Part shown: positions 32,902 through 41,539 of the stretch, piece after piece
Layout: every line of letters starts with the position of its first letter
Numbering within the stretch: position 1 is the stretch's first letter
Assembly: GCF_009728485.1 (NCBI RefSeq)
Contig: NZ_VVIQ01000003.1
Span: forward strand, 186,001 to 250,000
Direction: 5' to 3'
Origin: Prevotella vespertina
GTDB taxonomy: Bacteria > Bacteroidota > Bacteroidia > Bacteroidales > Bacteroidaceae
Length of the DNA: 64,000 nucleotides
The notes under the pieces: model-generated
Database searches by the model: none
Seen by the model: the letters and a program-made list of their open reading frames with translations, nothing else
Told to the model about the DNA's origin: nothing
Program-made: the position numbers and the translations under genes

Positions 32902-33546
32902 ATGGTAAACATTAAGAATCTAAGTAAGGAAGAGCGTGCGAAGCTACTTGCTGAGTTACAGAACGAAGAAAAGCAGAGTCGCATTGAACGCCGTGAGACC
33001 TATGAGGGGCTACGTGCTGAGATGATGCACGATGTGTGGCAACGCTTAACACGTATCGTGACTGACGTGCGTGGCTTCCACGACTGGTTACAGGGTGAAG
33101 TTGAGAGCTTCGTAAGTGTGATGCGTGATTATGGTCAGGTTCGTAAGAACAACCAACGAAGCTACACGATTACTGACGGCGATTTCCGTCTTGAAATCTC
33201 AAGTAATAAGGTGAAAGGCTTCGACGAGCGTGCAGACCTTGCAGCAGAGCGTCTAATCGACTACCTCAAGCGTTATATGAAGCAAAGCGAGAAAGGTTCG
33301 GACGACCCAATGTATCAGATGGCAATGACACTGCTTGAGCGCAATAAGGCTGGTGACCTCGACTACAAGAGTATCTCTAAGCTGTACGAATTGGAGGATA
33401 AGTTCGATAGTGAGTATTCAGAGATTATGACGCTTTTCAAGGAGGCGAATGTGGTTCAGAAGAACGCTATCAACTACTACTTCTATCAGAAGAATCCGAA
33501 GACCAATGTTTGGGAACGCGTAGAACCAAGCTTCTGTAGGTTATAA
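32902..33546 (+). CDS. DUF3164-family phage protein
   Basis: A 214-residue acidic/basic helical protein. The central R-S-Y-T-I-T-D-G-D-F-R-L-E-I-S and the following A-A-E-R-L-I-D-Y-L-K-R-Y segment match the DUF3164 proteins of Mu-like phages. Its function is unknown, possibly DNA protection or replication. It is the last gene of the early operon, followed by a strong hairpin. Confidence 0.75.
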   Translation: MVNIKNLSKEERAKLLAELQNEEKQSRIERRETYEGLRAEMMHDVWQRLTRIVTDVRGFHDWLQGEVESFVSVMRDYGQVRKNNQRSYTITDGDFRLEISSNKVKGFDERADLAAERLIDYLKRYMKQSEKGSDDPMYQMAMTLLERNKAGDLDYKSISKLYELEDKFDSEYSEIMTLFKEANVVQKNAINYYFYQKNPKTNVWERVEPSFCRL

Positions 33547-33589
33547 AAGCCTCCCCAAGCCCCTCTTTAGGGGCTTGGGGAGGCTTCTT
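33547..33589. terminator. Early-operon terminator / REP-like palindrome
   Basis: AAGCCTCCCCAAGCCCCT pairs perfectly with AGGGGCTTGGGGAGGCTT around a TTT-centred loop, starting at the stop of the DUF3164 gene. Sequence-wise it is the same type as the chromosomal REP-like elements. Confidence 0.75.
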
Positions 33590-33670
33590 TATGTGTCCGT
33601 ACACATAAATACGTGCTTTTATCATGTAATCACTTGCAAATAAGCTGATTATTTGTTAAATTTGCACGTA

Positions 33671-33937
33671 ATGGGGAAAGGACGAGATAAAGCACTCATA
33701 GAGTTGCGCGACGAGGCATTATGCCGCCGCTACTACTACTGGACGGAGGAACGACGCCTCCGTTTCGATGATGCGTTGACATTACTCTCAAAACAAGAGT
33801 TTTTTATCTCCGAAGAGCGCATTATGGCCATCATCCGCCGCAAGTGCCGTGAGATAAAGGACATTCAGCTGCGACCAGTTCCCAAAGTGAAAGTACCACG
33901 ATTGACGGCACAACAGTTAGAATTGTTTCAAAAGTAA
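33671..33937 (+). CDS. Hypothetical phage protein
   Basis: An 88-residue, strongly basic, helical protein (R-D-K-A-L-I-E-L-R-D-E-A-L-C-R-R-Y-Y-Y-W-T-E). The -7 element TAAATTTG at 33657-33664 would place the transcript start on or near the ATG, so the mRNA may be leaderless. No recognised domain; it may be a regulator of late genes by position. It converges on the head module. Confidence 0.6.
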   Translation: MGKGRDKALIELRDEALCRRYYYWTEERRLRFDDALTLLSKQEFFISEERIMAIIRRKCREIKDIQLRPVPKVKVPRLTAQQLELFQK

Positions 33938-33944
33938 AAAGGTA

Positions 33945-34000
33945 AGAGATGTTGGATAACGAGAAAAAGGTAAAAGGATAAGGATTCCTTTTATCTTTTT
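33945..34000. terminator. AT-rich convergent terminator region
   Basis: AAAAAGGTAAAAGGATAAGG faces CCTTTTATCTTTTTC, a self-complementary stretch between convergent genes. Confidence 0.5.
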
Positions 34001-34005
34001 CTTTT

Positions 34006-34446
34006 TTATCTGGCAGCCGAATCGTCGTGCAACTCAAACTGAAAGACATATTCATACACCTTAATCATACCCGGCAACGAATAGAACCTTGTTTTCGTGC
34101 GATACAGCGGACCCATGTCGTCGTTGTGACGCGAACATTGAAGCACGGTGTACAGACGGTTCGCAAGGCGTAAACGTTCTGCAGCCTTTTCCGTTGTTCC
34201 CGAACCGATGTGCGTATCGTCATAACAATCAATGGCAAGCCGTGCTGTAAGCGTAACGACTCCTTTCTGCACACCCATGCCCACTTCGTTCCAGTCGGCT
34301 TCCATGTTGCCTATAAGAGCGCAAGGGAATGTGACGGGGTAAGTGTCTTCAGCTGTTTCCAGCTGCCCGCAGTCCTCATCTACGAGCGACAATTCTGGTA
34401 TCTCACGACTAATGAGATTGAGGATTGACGTAAAAATCTCTTCCAT
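34006..34446 (-). CDS. Phage head-tail connector-like protein
   Basis: A 146-residue protein in the position of a tail-terminator/joining protein (Mu gp37-type). It has an N-terminal helix and a beta-rich core with V-T-L-T-A-R-L-A-I-D-C-Y-D. I assign it by context, next to the gpG-like gene in the head module, with only weak sequence support. Last gene of the minus-strand module. Confidence 0.5.
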   Translation of the reverse strand: MEEIFTSILNLISREIPELSLVDEDCGQLETAEDTYPVTFPCALIGNMEADWNEVGMGVQKGVVTLTARLAIDCYDDTHIGSGTTEKAAERLRLANRLYTVLQCSRHNDDMGPLYRTKTRFYSLPGMIKVYEYVFQFELHDDSAAR

Positions 34447-34449
34447 ATT

Positions 34450-35058
34450 CTATATTCCTAAAACATTGGTAATCTCCTGTTCTATTTTCTCATTGATGCG
34501 CTGCGTGAGCTCCTCACTCTCACCGAGAAACTGCCGTCGAGGAATCTTCACCGAGAGTTTTTGTTTCCGTGTAAGTGCAAGATTACGCCAGAACTCCGCC
34601 TGTGGTGACGCTGATTGCGCTGTAGCCTTTTTCTTACCCCGCTGTCCCTTTGAATCTTTACCCGATGCCTTGTAATACATATACCACGCAAAACGGCGCA
34701 TACGGGGCGTAACAGTGGGGCTGACAGTGCCACCCTGATTGTGTATGGCAGCATAGGGCAAATCATTCGAAACCGTCACACGATAATCGCCAGGCACGTA
34801 TTTAATGGAACTGAACAGATGGTTGCGCCCAGAGAGCAGCGGACCATACGAAGCTGATGCCGAAGCAGAACCTGACTGCTGTCGCCTTGTCACAGCCCAC
34901 TTTTGCAAACCTCGATTAACGAAGCCACCTTTGCGGAAGTTGTCCTGATAATGATCCTTAGCCATGCGCCCCACCTTTACAGGTAATTGCCGTCGAACAA
35001 GTTGATCAACCTCCCGACTTTGCCTTTTTATGAGTTCCGAAAAATCTTTTATATCCAT
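34450..35058 (-). CDS. Phage virion morphogenesis protein (Mu gpG-like)
   Basis: A 202-residue basic protein with the family pattern: R-Q-L-P-V-K-V-G-R-M-A-K-D-H-Y-Q-D-N-F-R-x-G-G-F near the N-terminus, G-P-L-L-S-G-R-N-H-L-F-S-S-I about residue 72, and Y-A-A-I-H-N-Q-G-G about 103. The C-terminal R-R-Q-F-L-G-E-S is typical. It completes tail or head-tail joining in Mu-like phages. It lies 3 bases from the preceding small gene. Confidence 0.8.
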   Translation of the reverse strand: MDIKDFSELIKRQSREVDQLVRRQLPVKVGRMAKDHYQDNFRKGGFVNRGLQKWAVTRRQQSGSASASASYGPLLSGRNHLFSSIKYVPGDYRVTVSNDLPYAAIHNQGGTVSPTVTPRMRRFAWYMYYKASGKDSKGQRGKKKATAQSASPQAEFWRNLALTRKQKLSVKIPRRQFLGESEELTQRINEKIEQEITNVLGI

Positions 35059-35085
35059 TTGCTTGCTTTATTCGTTGATTAGTTG

Positions 35086-35093
35086 TATATTTG
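35086..35093 (+). promoter_or_regulatory. -7 element for the intergenic small RNA
   Basis: TATATTTG on the plus strand, opposite in direction to the flanking head genes. It is followed within 12 bases by two hairpins. Confidence 0.6.
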
Positions 35094-35095
35094 CA

Positions 35096-35168
35096 GTGGT
35101 TCTGGTCGAAGGTATCGTCCCCGACCGGAACCTCCTACAATGTCAGGCTTTCCACCTGACATTTTTTA
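35096..35168 (+). ncRNA. Candidate small RNA between gpG and MuF genes
   Basis: A -7 element, then an 11-bp stem GGTTCTGGTCG / CGACCGGAACC (35098-35108 with 35122-35132, one G.T pair), then a 9-bp stem AATGTCAGG / CCTGACATT (35139-35147 with 35155-35163) followed by TTTTTT, a textbook terminator. No ORF of note. It is on the strand opposite to the head module and ends at the stop codon of the MuF-toxin gene. I know of no named family that it matches. Confidence 0.6.
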
Positions 35169-36479
35169 TTTATAGATTATCAGCTTATTTTTCCAATGTA
35201 TCATAATGGTTCTTTCTTTTTTACTTCTTGACAGATAGTTGGTTATGGTGCTATGAATCGTTGTTCTTGCGACAGAAGAAGGTATTTCCAGAATGATATT
35301 ATCTGCTTGCTTTTTAGCTTTCTTAATATGATTCTCAATAGCGTTCTTTTGTTGTTTAATGGTTGCACTACGGTTCATACTTAGCATACTCTTTCCATCA
35401 AATAGTTTTCCGCCAATTAAAAAGTCAGGGTTTTTACCCTCAAATACATCTGAAGGTAACAGTTTTGCACGAAGAGCCTTCTGCGTTGGATTCATAGGAT
35501 CAAGCCGTGGCAAAAGATAAACCTTAGTCTTGAGTTTATCAGAAACAAATTTTGCTAATCGCTCATTCTCTTCCACCTCATTCTTTCCATGATAAGGACT
35601 TGTAAACACCTGCCCTTTATAAGCGTCTTTATAAGTTTCTACTTTAGGAGGTTTCACGTCAACAGCATCTGCTTTGTTCAATTTAGAATCAATATACGGA
35701 CAATGATAGCAGTCCTTTACTCTATCTCTGAACAGTCGCTTGAGCCTATCCTTGAACTTCGGAGTATAGAACGGACAATCGTCACACGAAGCGGGGAAAT
35801 ACGGGTGATCGTCAGAGAACGTCTCTCCCGTTGTGCCAGGGTTGCCTTTCAACCCAGCCTGCGGCTCTGAGTGTACGTCCTCAGCAGGCACAGGCGTAAC
35901 CGCCTCGTCAGTACTCGTCAGGCTGCACTTACAATTCCATCGGTCGCCTGGGCGGTGCTCCGTCCAGAACTCATCATCAATCGGGCGTATCGTTCCCCAG
36001 TACTTCCTATGATCTTCCCCTGGGTGCAGGCTCGTTGAGGGCATCCACTTGAGGTTAGGCAGCACATCTCGTTCGCGGAGGAACTGCTGCCAGTCGGCTG
36101 TCTGATGCGCCCTTAGTACGGCTGTATCGTATTCTGTCCGTAGCCATGCGCCACACTGATGCGAAGCAATCGGCAGAACATCCTTCAACCACTGATTGAA
36201 AGGCTTTAAACCGCCGTTTGAATCCAGCATCCGTACAGCCATGTCGTTTTGAGCACGATGCACTTTGAAGGCAGAGAACACCTCATTGCTGTGTTTTAAC
36301 TGCTGCTTGAAATCCTCATCACGGTCAACAGAAGGAAACGCATCATTAGTAGCCTGATTGAATACCTCACGAATGGCATCGTATAAGTAAGGTTCTATCT
36401 CTGTTTTCACATTGAACATCTTTCGATAGATGTTTGTCAAAGCCTTTCTTAACACGTCCTCACTTATCAGCATGTTCAT
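35166..36479 (-). CDS. MuF head protein with C-terminal CdiA-type nuclease toxin-like domain
   Basis: A 437-residue protein. About residues 1-240 form an SPP1 gp7/Mu gpF minor head protein domain, with the conserved H-P-G-E-D-H-R-K-Y-W-G-T and the later W-N-C-K-C segment. A linker with paired cysteines (C-D-D-C, C-Y-H-C) follows. The last ~140 residues contain K-N-P-D-F-L-I-G-G-K-L-F-D-G-K-S, which resembles the PDDEXK-like core (D ... E/D-x-K) of CdiA C-terminal tRNA-nuclease toxins. MuF-linked polymorphic toxins are a known temperate-phage class. I see no obvious immunity gene beside it. Confidence 0.75.
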   Translation of the reverse strand: MNMLISEDVLRKALTNIYRKMFNVKTEIEPYLYDAIREVFNQATNDAFPSVDRDEDFKQQLKHSNEVFSAFKVHRAQNDMAVRMLDSNGGLKPFNQWLKDVLPIASHQCGAWLRTEYDTAVLRAHQTADWQQFLRERDVLPNLKWMPSTSLHPGEDHRKYWGTIRPIDDEFWTEHRPGDRWNCKCSLTSTDEAVTPVPAEDVHSEPQAGLKGNPGTTGETFSDDHPYFPASCDDCPFYTPKFKDRLKRLFRDRVKDCYHCPYIDSKLNKADAVDVKPPKVETYKDAYKGQVFTSPYHGKNEVEENERLAKFVSDKLKTKVYLLPRLDPMNPTQKALRAKLLPSDVFEGKNPDFLIGGKLFDGKSMLSMNRSATIKQQKNAIENHIKKAKKQADNIILEIPSSVARTTIHSTITNYLSRSKKERTIMIHWKNKLIIYK

Positions 36480-36517
36480 GGCTGGCGCATCGTCAGCATC
36501 AAAGTAGTTTTGATTGA

Positions 36518-37855
36518 CTACCAGTCTAAACGAGCCCCGTCCTTCGGGGCTTTCACGAAAAAAGAGCGGAGGCGATTCTTGAACTTTGAGACTTGAGTTT
36601 TTCCATTTGATGTTTGCGTAGTACCATCAGGATCTTCCTCTTTAGTCTGTTGCTTTAGTTTTTCTTCACGTGTTTTTTTATCCTCCAGCTGCTGTTGCTT
36701 CTGCTGGTCGTAGTTTTTAGGTTTTTCTACACCAAACTTCTCATAGAGATAATCATCATCAATAGGAAGAGAGAAAGTCGTGTGCAGCTGCGTAAGTACA
36801 CTCATCTCCGTATTCGGATCAATGTCTTTCTTCTCAGGGAAGCAGAACTTACCACCAGCTGTGTTTATACCCATGTGTGAGAAGATGTCAGTCATATCAT
36901 AGTTCAACACGTTGAGCACATATTCACGATCAGCCTTAGCAACACTTTCCTCCACCTTCTTATGTACCGTTCCCAGAGCCTGCGTACCCTTATCTGACGA
37001 CTCCGTTGTTAGTGTGTTGCCCAGAACAAGCTTTGAAATCTCGCTATTACAGCGTTCCACCAATCTCTCATATACATCAGCCGAACCAGTTTTGTTGCCC
37101 GCCTCACGCAATTGAAGTTCTGTATCCTTGCCATGAATGAACGTGGCGAGCGATCCAATAGAGTTGGCATCATTCAAAGCTCTTGCACGTGCATCCTCAT
37201 CGTCGGTCTCATAGATATATTCTTGAATGGGCATACCGAAGACTTCTGAGAATTGTGCCCAGTCGGCAGTTGTATTGCGTTTATAAATGACCCATGGAGC
37301 AGCCTTTGCAAGTAGTCCAAGATCGCTACTCCTACCAATAAAGAGTAAGTCGGCAAACTCTTCCCAAGGTGTACCAAGCAAATCTGTTTGGCGGGTAAGA
37401 ATGAGCTTACGTACAGGCTCCACATGCTTACGTGGCACAAGGTCATAATCTATCCATTCTCCGTTCTTATAGAACTGAAGTAAAGAAAAGCCCCAAAAGC
37501 GTGCATCAAGAATGTCTGCTACGCAGCGATAGAACCAGGGAGACAGAATCTGTTCATTAATAGCATCATCGGGCTTTCCGTTGCGTTGGAACTCGATACT
37601 TGAGCATAGCACGGCATTCTTTCTTTTTTCTATGACACTTGAAAGATGCGTATCAAGCAATATGTCCGTATAGAGGTCGTATAGCTTAGAACGTTGCGAA
37701 TAATCTACATTCTCTGCAGCCTTAATAGCTGTCATGAAGTCAGCCGTGTCGATATTGAAGCGCTTAGGCTGCGTAATCCTTACAATGGCAGGCTGCTTCT
37801 GCCCGGGACGTGGAATATTCCCACTGATAGTAATTCGTGTATTCTTCTTGCTCAT
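36518..37855 (-). CDS. Portal protein (DUF935, Mu gp29-like)
   Basis: A 445-residue portal through which DNA enters and leaves the capsid. The DUF935 pattern is visible: L-Y-D-x-Y-x-D-I-L-L-D-T-H-L-x-S-V-I-E-K-R-K near residue 60, L-V-P-R-K-H-V-E-P about 140, and a C-terminal Gln-rich coiled-coil region (residues ~370-410). It precedes the MuF gene by 38 bases, the conserved Mu order portal then F. Confidence 0.9.
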   Translation of the reverse strand: MSKKNTRITISGNIPRPGQKQPAIVRITQPKRFNIDTADFMTAIKAAENVDYSQRSKLYDLYTDILLDTHLSSVIEKRKNAVLCSSIEFQRNGKPDDAINEQILSPWFYRCVADILDARFWGFSLLQFYKNGEWIDYDLVPRKHVEPVRKLILTRQTDLLGTPWEEFADLLFIGRSSDLGLLAKAAPWVIYKRNTTADWAQFSEVFGMPIQEYIYETDDEDARARALNDANSIGSLATFIHGKDTELQLREAGNKTGSADVYERLVERCNSEISKLVLGNTLTTESSDKGTQALGTVHKKVEESVAKADREYVLNVLNYDMTDIFSHMGINTAGGKFCFPEKKDIDPNTEMSVLTQLHTTFSLPIDDDYLYEKFGVEKPKNYDQQKQQQLEDKKTREEKLKQQTKEEDPDGTTQTSNGKTQVSKFKNRLRSFFVKAPKDGARLDW

Positions 37856-37857
37856 GA

Positions 37858-38283
37858 TTATAATCTATTTACTCGTTTCGTATTACTTTTGAACATCAAC
37901 GGAGCTTTAGCAGCTCTTACGTCTTCTGGTAGTAGCGGTGCTCCATCAATGGATATATCTTCCTTCGCTACAGCCTTCATCCACTCCACGGCTCTCTCGT
38001 ATCGATCTTTGCGCACTTGTGAAAGCTTCATGGGATTATGAATGCAGAAGATGTGATAGACAGTTATATCAATGACCATCATCAAGATGAGTTGATTGCG
38101 TGCTTCTCCTGAAGCCGAGAAAATGACATCGCAGTCGTAACGCTTAGATAGGTAGCCTCGCATTTCAGCAATAGCCCTATCCTCACATATCTCAACGAGT
38201 GACTCATCGTCCCTAACAAGTGCATCAAGTATCTCTCGGTGTACACTTGCATCATAGTCCTTTATATCAATAAACTGGCTCAT
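37858..38283 (-). CDS. DUF1320 head-tail protein (Mu gp36-like)
   Basis: A 141-residue protein with E-I-C-E-D-R-A-I-A-E-M-R-G-Y-L-S-K-R-Y-D near residue 31 and a later V-R-K-D-R-Y-E-R-A-V-E-W-M segment, both characteristic of DUF1320 (connector) proteins. Here it lies between terminase and portal, overlapping the terminase gene by 4 bases. Confidence 0.75.
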   Translation of the reverse strand: MSQFIDIKDYDASVHREILDALVRDDESLVEICEDRAIAEMRGYLSKRYDCDVIFSASGEARNQLILMMVIDITVYHIFCIHNPMKLSQVRKDRYERAVEWMKAVAKEDISIDGAPLLPEDVRAAKAPLMFKSNTKRVNRL

Positions 38284-39812
38284 ATCCTATATTTGTTTTT
38301 GTTTCTTACGCTTCTGCGTGATTGTGTAAGAGGTCGATCTGCACGCTGTGCTGTCTGGTCAATCTTTCTGTTGCCACCCTCCACAGCATCAGGTCCATCG
38401 GCAGGGTATTTCAGCGAGAGCGTGAACAACTTGAACTGATCCTCTAACTCCTTCATGTGAGGGTTATCCTGTTCTGCCTCATTAAGAATCAAGTTTCCTT
38501 CACGATTCATTGGTTCAAGATTAGCCTCTATACGAGTTGCTTTATCCGTCTTCTTCTCCTCGTCCCCTTGTATATATAATGTGATGTTACGCTCTTTGCG
38601 AACCTTACGCACAAGCGGACGAAACACCTGCTGAAAAAATGGATCTTGAAGTTTATTATTCTCCATCCAGCAATAGACATTGGTGCGCCCAGCTACATAT
38701 TCAAGCAGCTGCACATACCAGTCGATGAACTCTGAGTTGAGTGCCTGTGCAAGGCGTGCCTTAATTACGTAGAGTTTTCCGTCTTTCTTTCCAAGCAGCA
38801 TTACAGCTTTGAATGACTTTCCTTTCTTTCCCCGGCTTTCTCCTGGAGCTGGATCACCATAGATGATGAGAAACTTGAACTTAGACAGTGGTGGTACCTT
38901 ACCATAAACAACCTGCTTGAATATCTCACCTTCCGAAATAGGGTTGTTGAAATACTCATGCTGCTGTGAAAGTGTGGAAATCTTAGATAGCGTTCGGTCT
39001 ATATGTTCCTCAGTATTTTTTTCAGGCCAGGTGCTCTTACCATTCTTATCACGGATATTAATAATATCCCAATGGTCTGCTTTTTCTCCAGCACGTGTGA
39101 CACAGCAATCCTTTGCGATGATGTTCCCGCAGAAGATAATCAGGGTAGGTTCTGATGTTGAGCGTGTCGGATAGAGAGCTTGCTCCCACCACTCCCAACG
39201 CTTTTGTATAGTGTCAGGGTTCTTGGTATCCTCGTCAGTATCAAAATCGTCTACAAGTAGTACATCTGGACGAATGGCCTCATTACGTGAACCACGGGGC
39301 GACTGCCCTGCGCCAATGGCACGAAAAGCCACACCGCCCTTTGTTATAAACTCATCTTCCGTCCATGCACCAATGGTCCGCTGTTTGCCATAATAAGCTA
39401 TGATACGTCCGTTTGCTTCAAGATTACCTCTGTAAGGGTCAAGTAGCCGAATCGCATTATCCTTACTATTAGAGGTGAGAATAACATTTCTCTTCTTGCC
39501 AGTTAAGGTGAGGTACATGACAACAAACATTGTAATAGTAGACTTTGCCAGCTCACGAGACCATGACAAAACTTCATACCATTCCTCATGTGCTATCATA
39601 CGTCGGATAGCTCGCTTTTGGAAGTCTGCAAACTCATACTTAGCGTAGTTTGGAAAGAAATATTCTATCCATTCTATGGGGTGTGCCTCAAGATAGATAC
39701 GATGCCTTTCTCGATCAGCTACACTCATTTCCTTGTCTACAGGAGTTGAGCGCATAATATCTTGGCGATATTTCTCCCAGTCAAGGAGCGCATGTTTATC
39801 GATTTGTTTCAT
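38280..39812 (-). CDS. Terminase large subunit (Mu gp28-like)
   Basis: A 510-residue packaging motor. The ATPase part shows S-R-E-L-A-K-S-T (about 84-91, Walker A-like) and L-L-V-D-D-F-D-T (about 195-202, Walker B). The nuclease part has I-I-Y-G-D-P-A-P-G (about 312-320) and later acidic residues in a RNase H-like fold. It packages prophage DNA by a headful mechanism in Mu-like phages. It is first after the small terminase/HTH gene in a minus-strand module. Confidence 0.9.
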   Translation of the reverse strand: MKQIDKHALLDWEKYRQDIMRSTPVDKEMSVADRERHRIYLEAHPIEWIEYFFPNYAKYEFADFQKRAIRRMIAHEEWYEVLSWSRELAKSTITMFVVMYLTLTGKKRNVILTSNSKDNAIRLLDPYRGNLEANGRIIAYYGKQRTIGAWTEDEFITKGGVAFRAIGAGQSPRGSRNEAIRPDVLLVDDFDTDEDTKNPDTIQKRWEWWEQALYPTRSTSEPTLIIFCGNIIAKDCCVTRAGEKADHWDIINIRDKNGKSTWPEKNTEEHIDRTLSKISTLSQQHEYFNNPISEGEIFKQVVYGKVPPLSKFKFLIIYGDPAPGESRGKKGKSFKAVMLLGKKDGKLYVIKARLAQALNSEFIDWYVQLLEYVAGRTNVYCWMENNKLQDPFFQQVFRPLVRKVRKERNITLYIQGDEEKKTDKATRIEANLEPMNREGNLILNEAEQDNPHMKELEDQFKLFTLSLKYPADGPDAVEGGNRKIDQTAQRADRPLTQSRRSVRNKNKYRI

Positions 39813-39814
39813 AT

Positions 39815-40267
39815 CTATAGAAGTGATTTAATGAATGCGTCAGAGAGTTGCGTAATTTCTTTTGCTTTCTCAAGATCTATGGGACGTAAGAACTCGATAA
39901 ATTTTGTCTGCACGCTGATAACATCAGCTATACCAATATCAGTCTCCATCTTACGAATTGCAGCAGAGAGTTTTCCCAGGATGTCGGCCTCTGTACTATT
40001 GGCAAAACGTTCACCTTCTGGCTTCTCTGCAATTTTACTGTTTATCTCAGCCACCTGGCGATATAGGTTAGATACTTGTTCCTCGCGTGTCAGGGTAAGC
40101 CCGACCTTCTGCTTCTCCCATTTTCCGTCAGCTATCCACCTGTTCACTGTCACACGGGCGACACCCACACGGTCAGCAATCTCCTGCTGTGTGAGGTTCT
40201 CTTTGAGATAGAGCGTCTTTGCCCATTCCTTTTTCTGTGTATTGCTTAAATCCTTTGTCATTTGCAC
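39815..40267 (-). CDS. HTH small terminase-like protein (DUF1804 type)
   Basis: A 150-residue protein. The N-terminal HTH (L-T-Q-Q-E-I-A-D-R-V-G-V-A-R-V-T-V-N-R-W-I, about 24-44) recognises DNA. The C-terminal helices include L-S-A-A-I-R-K-M-E-T-D-I-G. This matches the small terminase or DUF1804 proteins of Mu-like phages. It lies 2 bases before the large terminase and is the first gene of the minus-strand head module, with a promoter at 40281-40288. Confidence 0.8.
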   Translation of the reverse strand: MQMTKDLSNTQKKEWAKTLYLKENLTQQEIADRVGVARVTVNRWIADGKWEKQKVGLTLTREEQVSNLYRQVAEINSKIAEKPEGERFANSTEADILGKLSAAIRKMETDIGIADVISVQTKFIEFLRPIDLEKAKEITQLSDAFIKSLL

Positions 40268-40280
40268 CTAAATTATAGTG

Positions 40281-40288
40281 CAAAGGTG
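40281..40288 (-). promoter_or_regulatory. Late promoter, leftward
   Basis: The minus strand reads CACCTTTG followed by CA. It is the mirror image of the plus-strand CACCTTTGCA at 40405-40414. The first position is C rather than T of TAnnTTTG, suggesting a variant late promoter requiring an activator. Confidence 0.45.
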
Positions 40289-40404
40289 GGGCGATTTCAT
40301 GATGTTTGCAAATCGTGTCCGCATGATGCAACTTTATAACGTAAAGAGTTAGTTATAAGGTTTGTATGATAAAATGGCCGTTTGCAAAGTCGGAGAAAAT
40401 CTTT

Positions 40405-40412
40405 CACCTTTG
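40405..40412 (+). promoter_or_regulatory. Late promoter, rightward
   Basis: CACCTTTG, 42 bases before the protease start codon. It is an inverted copy of the leftward element 117 bases away. Confidence 0.45.
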
Positions 40413-40453
40413 CATCAAAATCCGCAATGTGTGAAAGTGAAATAATAAAGAAA

Positions 40454-41503
40454 ATGAAATCAAAAACATTCTTTAATATCATACCAGGTGAGGAAACCTG
40501 TTGCATTCTCCTTTATGGAGATATCGGGGATAGTTATGGTGCTGTCACCAGCAGTCAGATTACCAGTGAACTGATGGCAGCAGAGGCAACCTATAAGAAT
40601 ATAGATGTTCGTATTAATAGTATTGGTGGCGAGGTCTATACGGGCATTGCTATCTTTAACGCTTTGAAAGCGAGTAAGGCGAACATAACAATCTATGTTG
40701 ATGGTGTAGCAGCATCCATGGCAAGTGTTATAGCCTTATGCGGGAAGCCTCTCTATATGAGTCGATATGCCCGTTTGATGCTGCACAGCGTCAGTGGTGG
40801 TTGCTATGGCAATACCAAGGACATGAAAGATATGATTTCACAGATGGAAAGCCTTGAGGATACGCTCTGTGATATGTATGCAAGCAAATTGGCTCAAGAT
40901 AAAGAGACCATCAAGACAAACTATTTTGATGGAACAGACCACTGGCTTACAGCAGAACAGGCAAAGGAACTCGGTTTTATTGATGGTATATATGATGCCG
41001 ACCCTGTTCCTGAAGAGAGTACACCCGAACAGATTTACACAATATTCAATAATAGGCTCAACGAGTCACAAAACATTTTAGACATGAATTTAGAAGAATT
41101 GAAGAAACGTCCGCAGTTCAAGGACTGTGCGACAGATGCGGAGGTACTGGCACGTCTGGATCAGTTAGAAGCAAAGGCTGGTAAGGTTAAGAGCCTTGAA
41201 GAAGAGAACATATCGCTTAAAGCACAGGTCAAGACTTTTGAAGACGCTGCCGAGGAAGAGGCCGCTGCAAACCGTAAGACGCTACTTGATGCAGCAGAAC
41301 AGGATGGACGTATCAATGCTGAGACACGCTCTGTCTATGAGAACCTACTGAAGGAACACCCTGAGGATGGCAAGAAAGTGCTTGCATCATTGCCTACAAA
41401 AAAAATGGTCAAGGATACCTTGCCTAGTGGTCAACCACTTGAGGAAAGTCCATGGGAGAAGCGTCAGCGTGAAATAAGAGATAAATTCCACGGAAAGTTA
41501 TAA
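40454..41503 (+). CDS. Prohead protease (ClpP-like) fused to scaffold
   Basis: A 349-residue protein. The N-terminal ~200 residues form a ClpP-type serine protease: I-N-S-I-G-G-E-V near residue 56, catalytic Ser in D-G-V-A-A-S-M-A-S (about 86-94) and His in L-M-L-H-S (about 111-115). From about residue 205 the sequence becomes a Lys/Glu-rich coiled coil ending in a basic tail, as in the Mu gpI/gpZ protease-scaffold arrangement. An in-frame ATG at 41083 could give a separate scaffold. I chose the ATG at 40454; a longer start at 40427 is possible. Confidence 0.85.
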   Translation: MKSKTFFNIIPGEETCCILLYGDIGDSYGAVTSSQITSELMAAEATYKNIDVRINSIGGEVYTGIAIFNALKASKANITIYVDGVAASMASVIALCGKPLYMSRYARLMLHSVSGGCYGNTKDMKDMISQMESLEDTLCDMYASKLAQDKETIKTNYFDGTDHWLTAEQAKELGFIDGIYDADPVPEESTPEQIYTIFNNRLNESQNILDMNLEELKKRPQFKDCATDAEVLARLDQLEAKAGKVKSLEEENISLKAQVKTFEDAAEEEAAANRKTLLDAAEQDGRINAETRSVYENLLKEHPEDGKKVLASLPTKKMVKDTLPSGQPLEESPWEKRQREIRDKFHGKL

Positions 41504-41539
41504 GCAACCATGAGAGTAATAACCAAATAAAATAGAACA

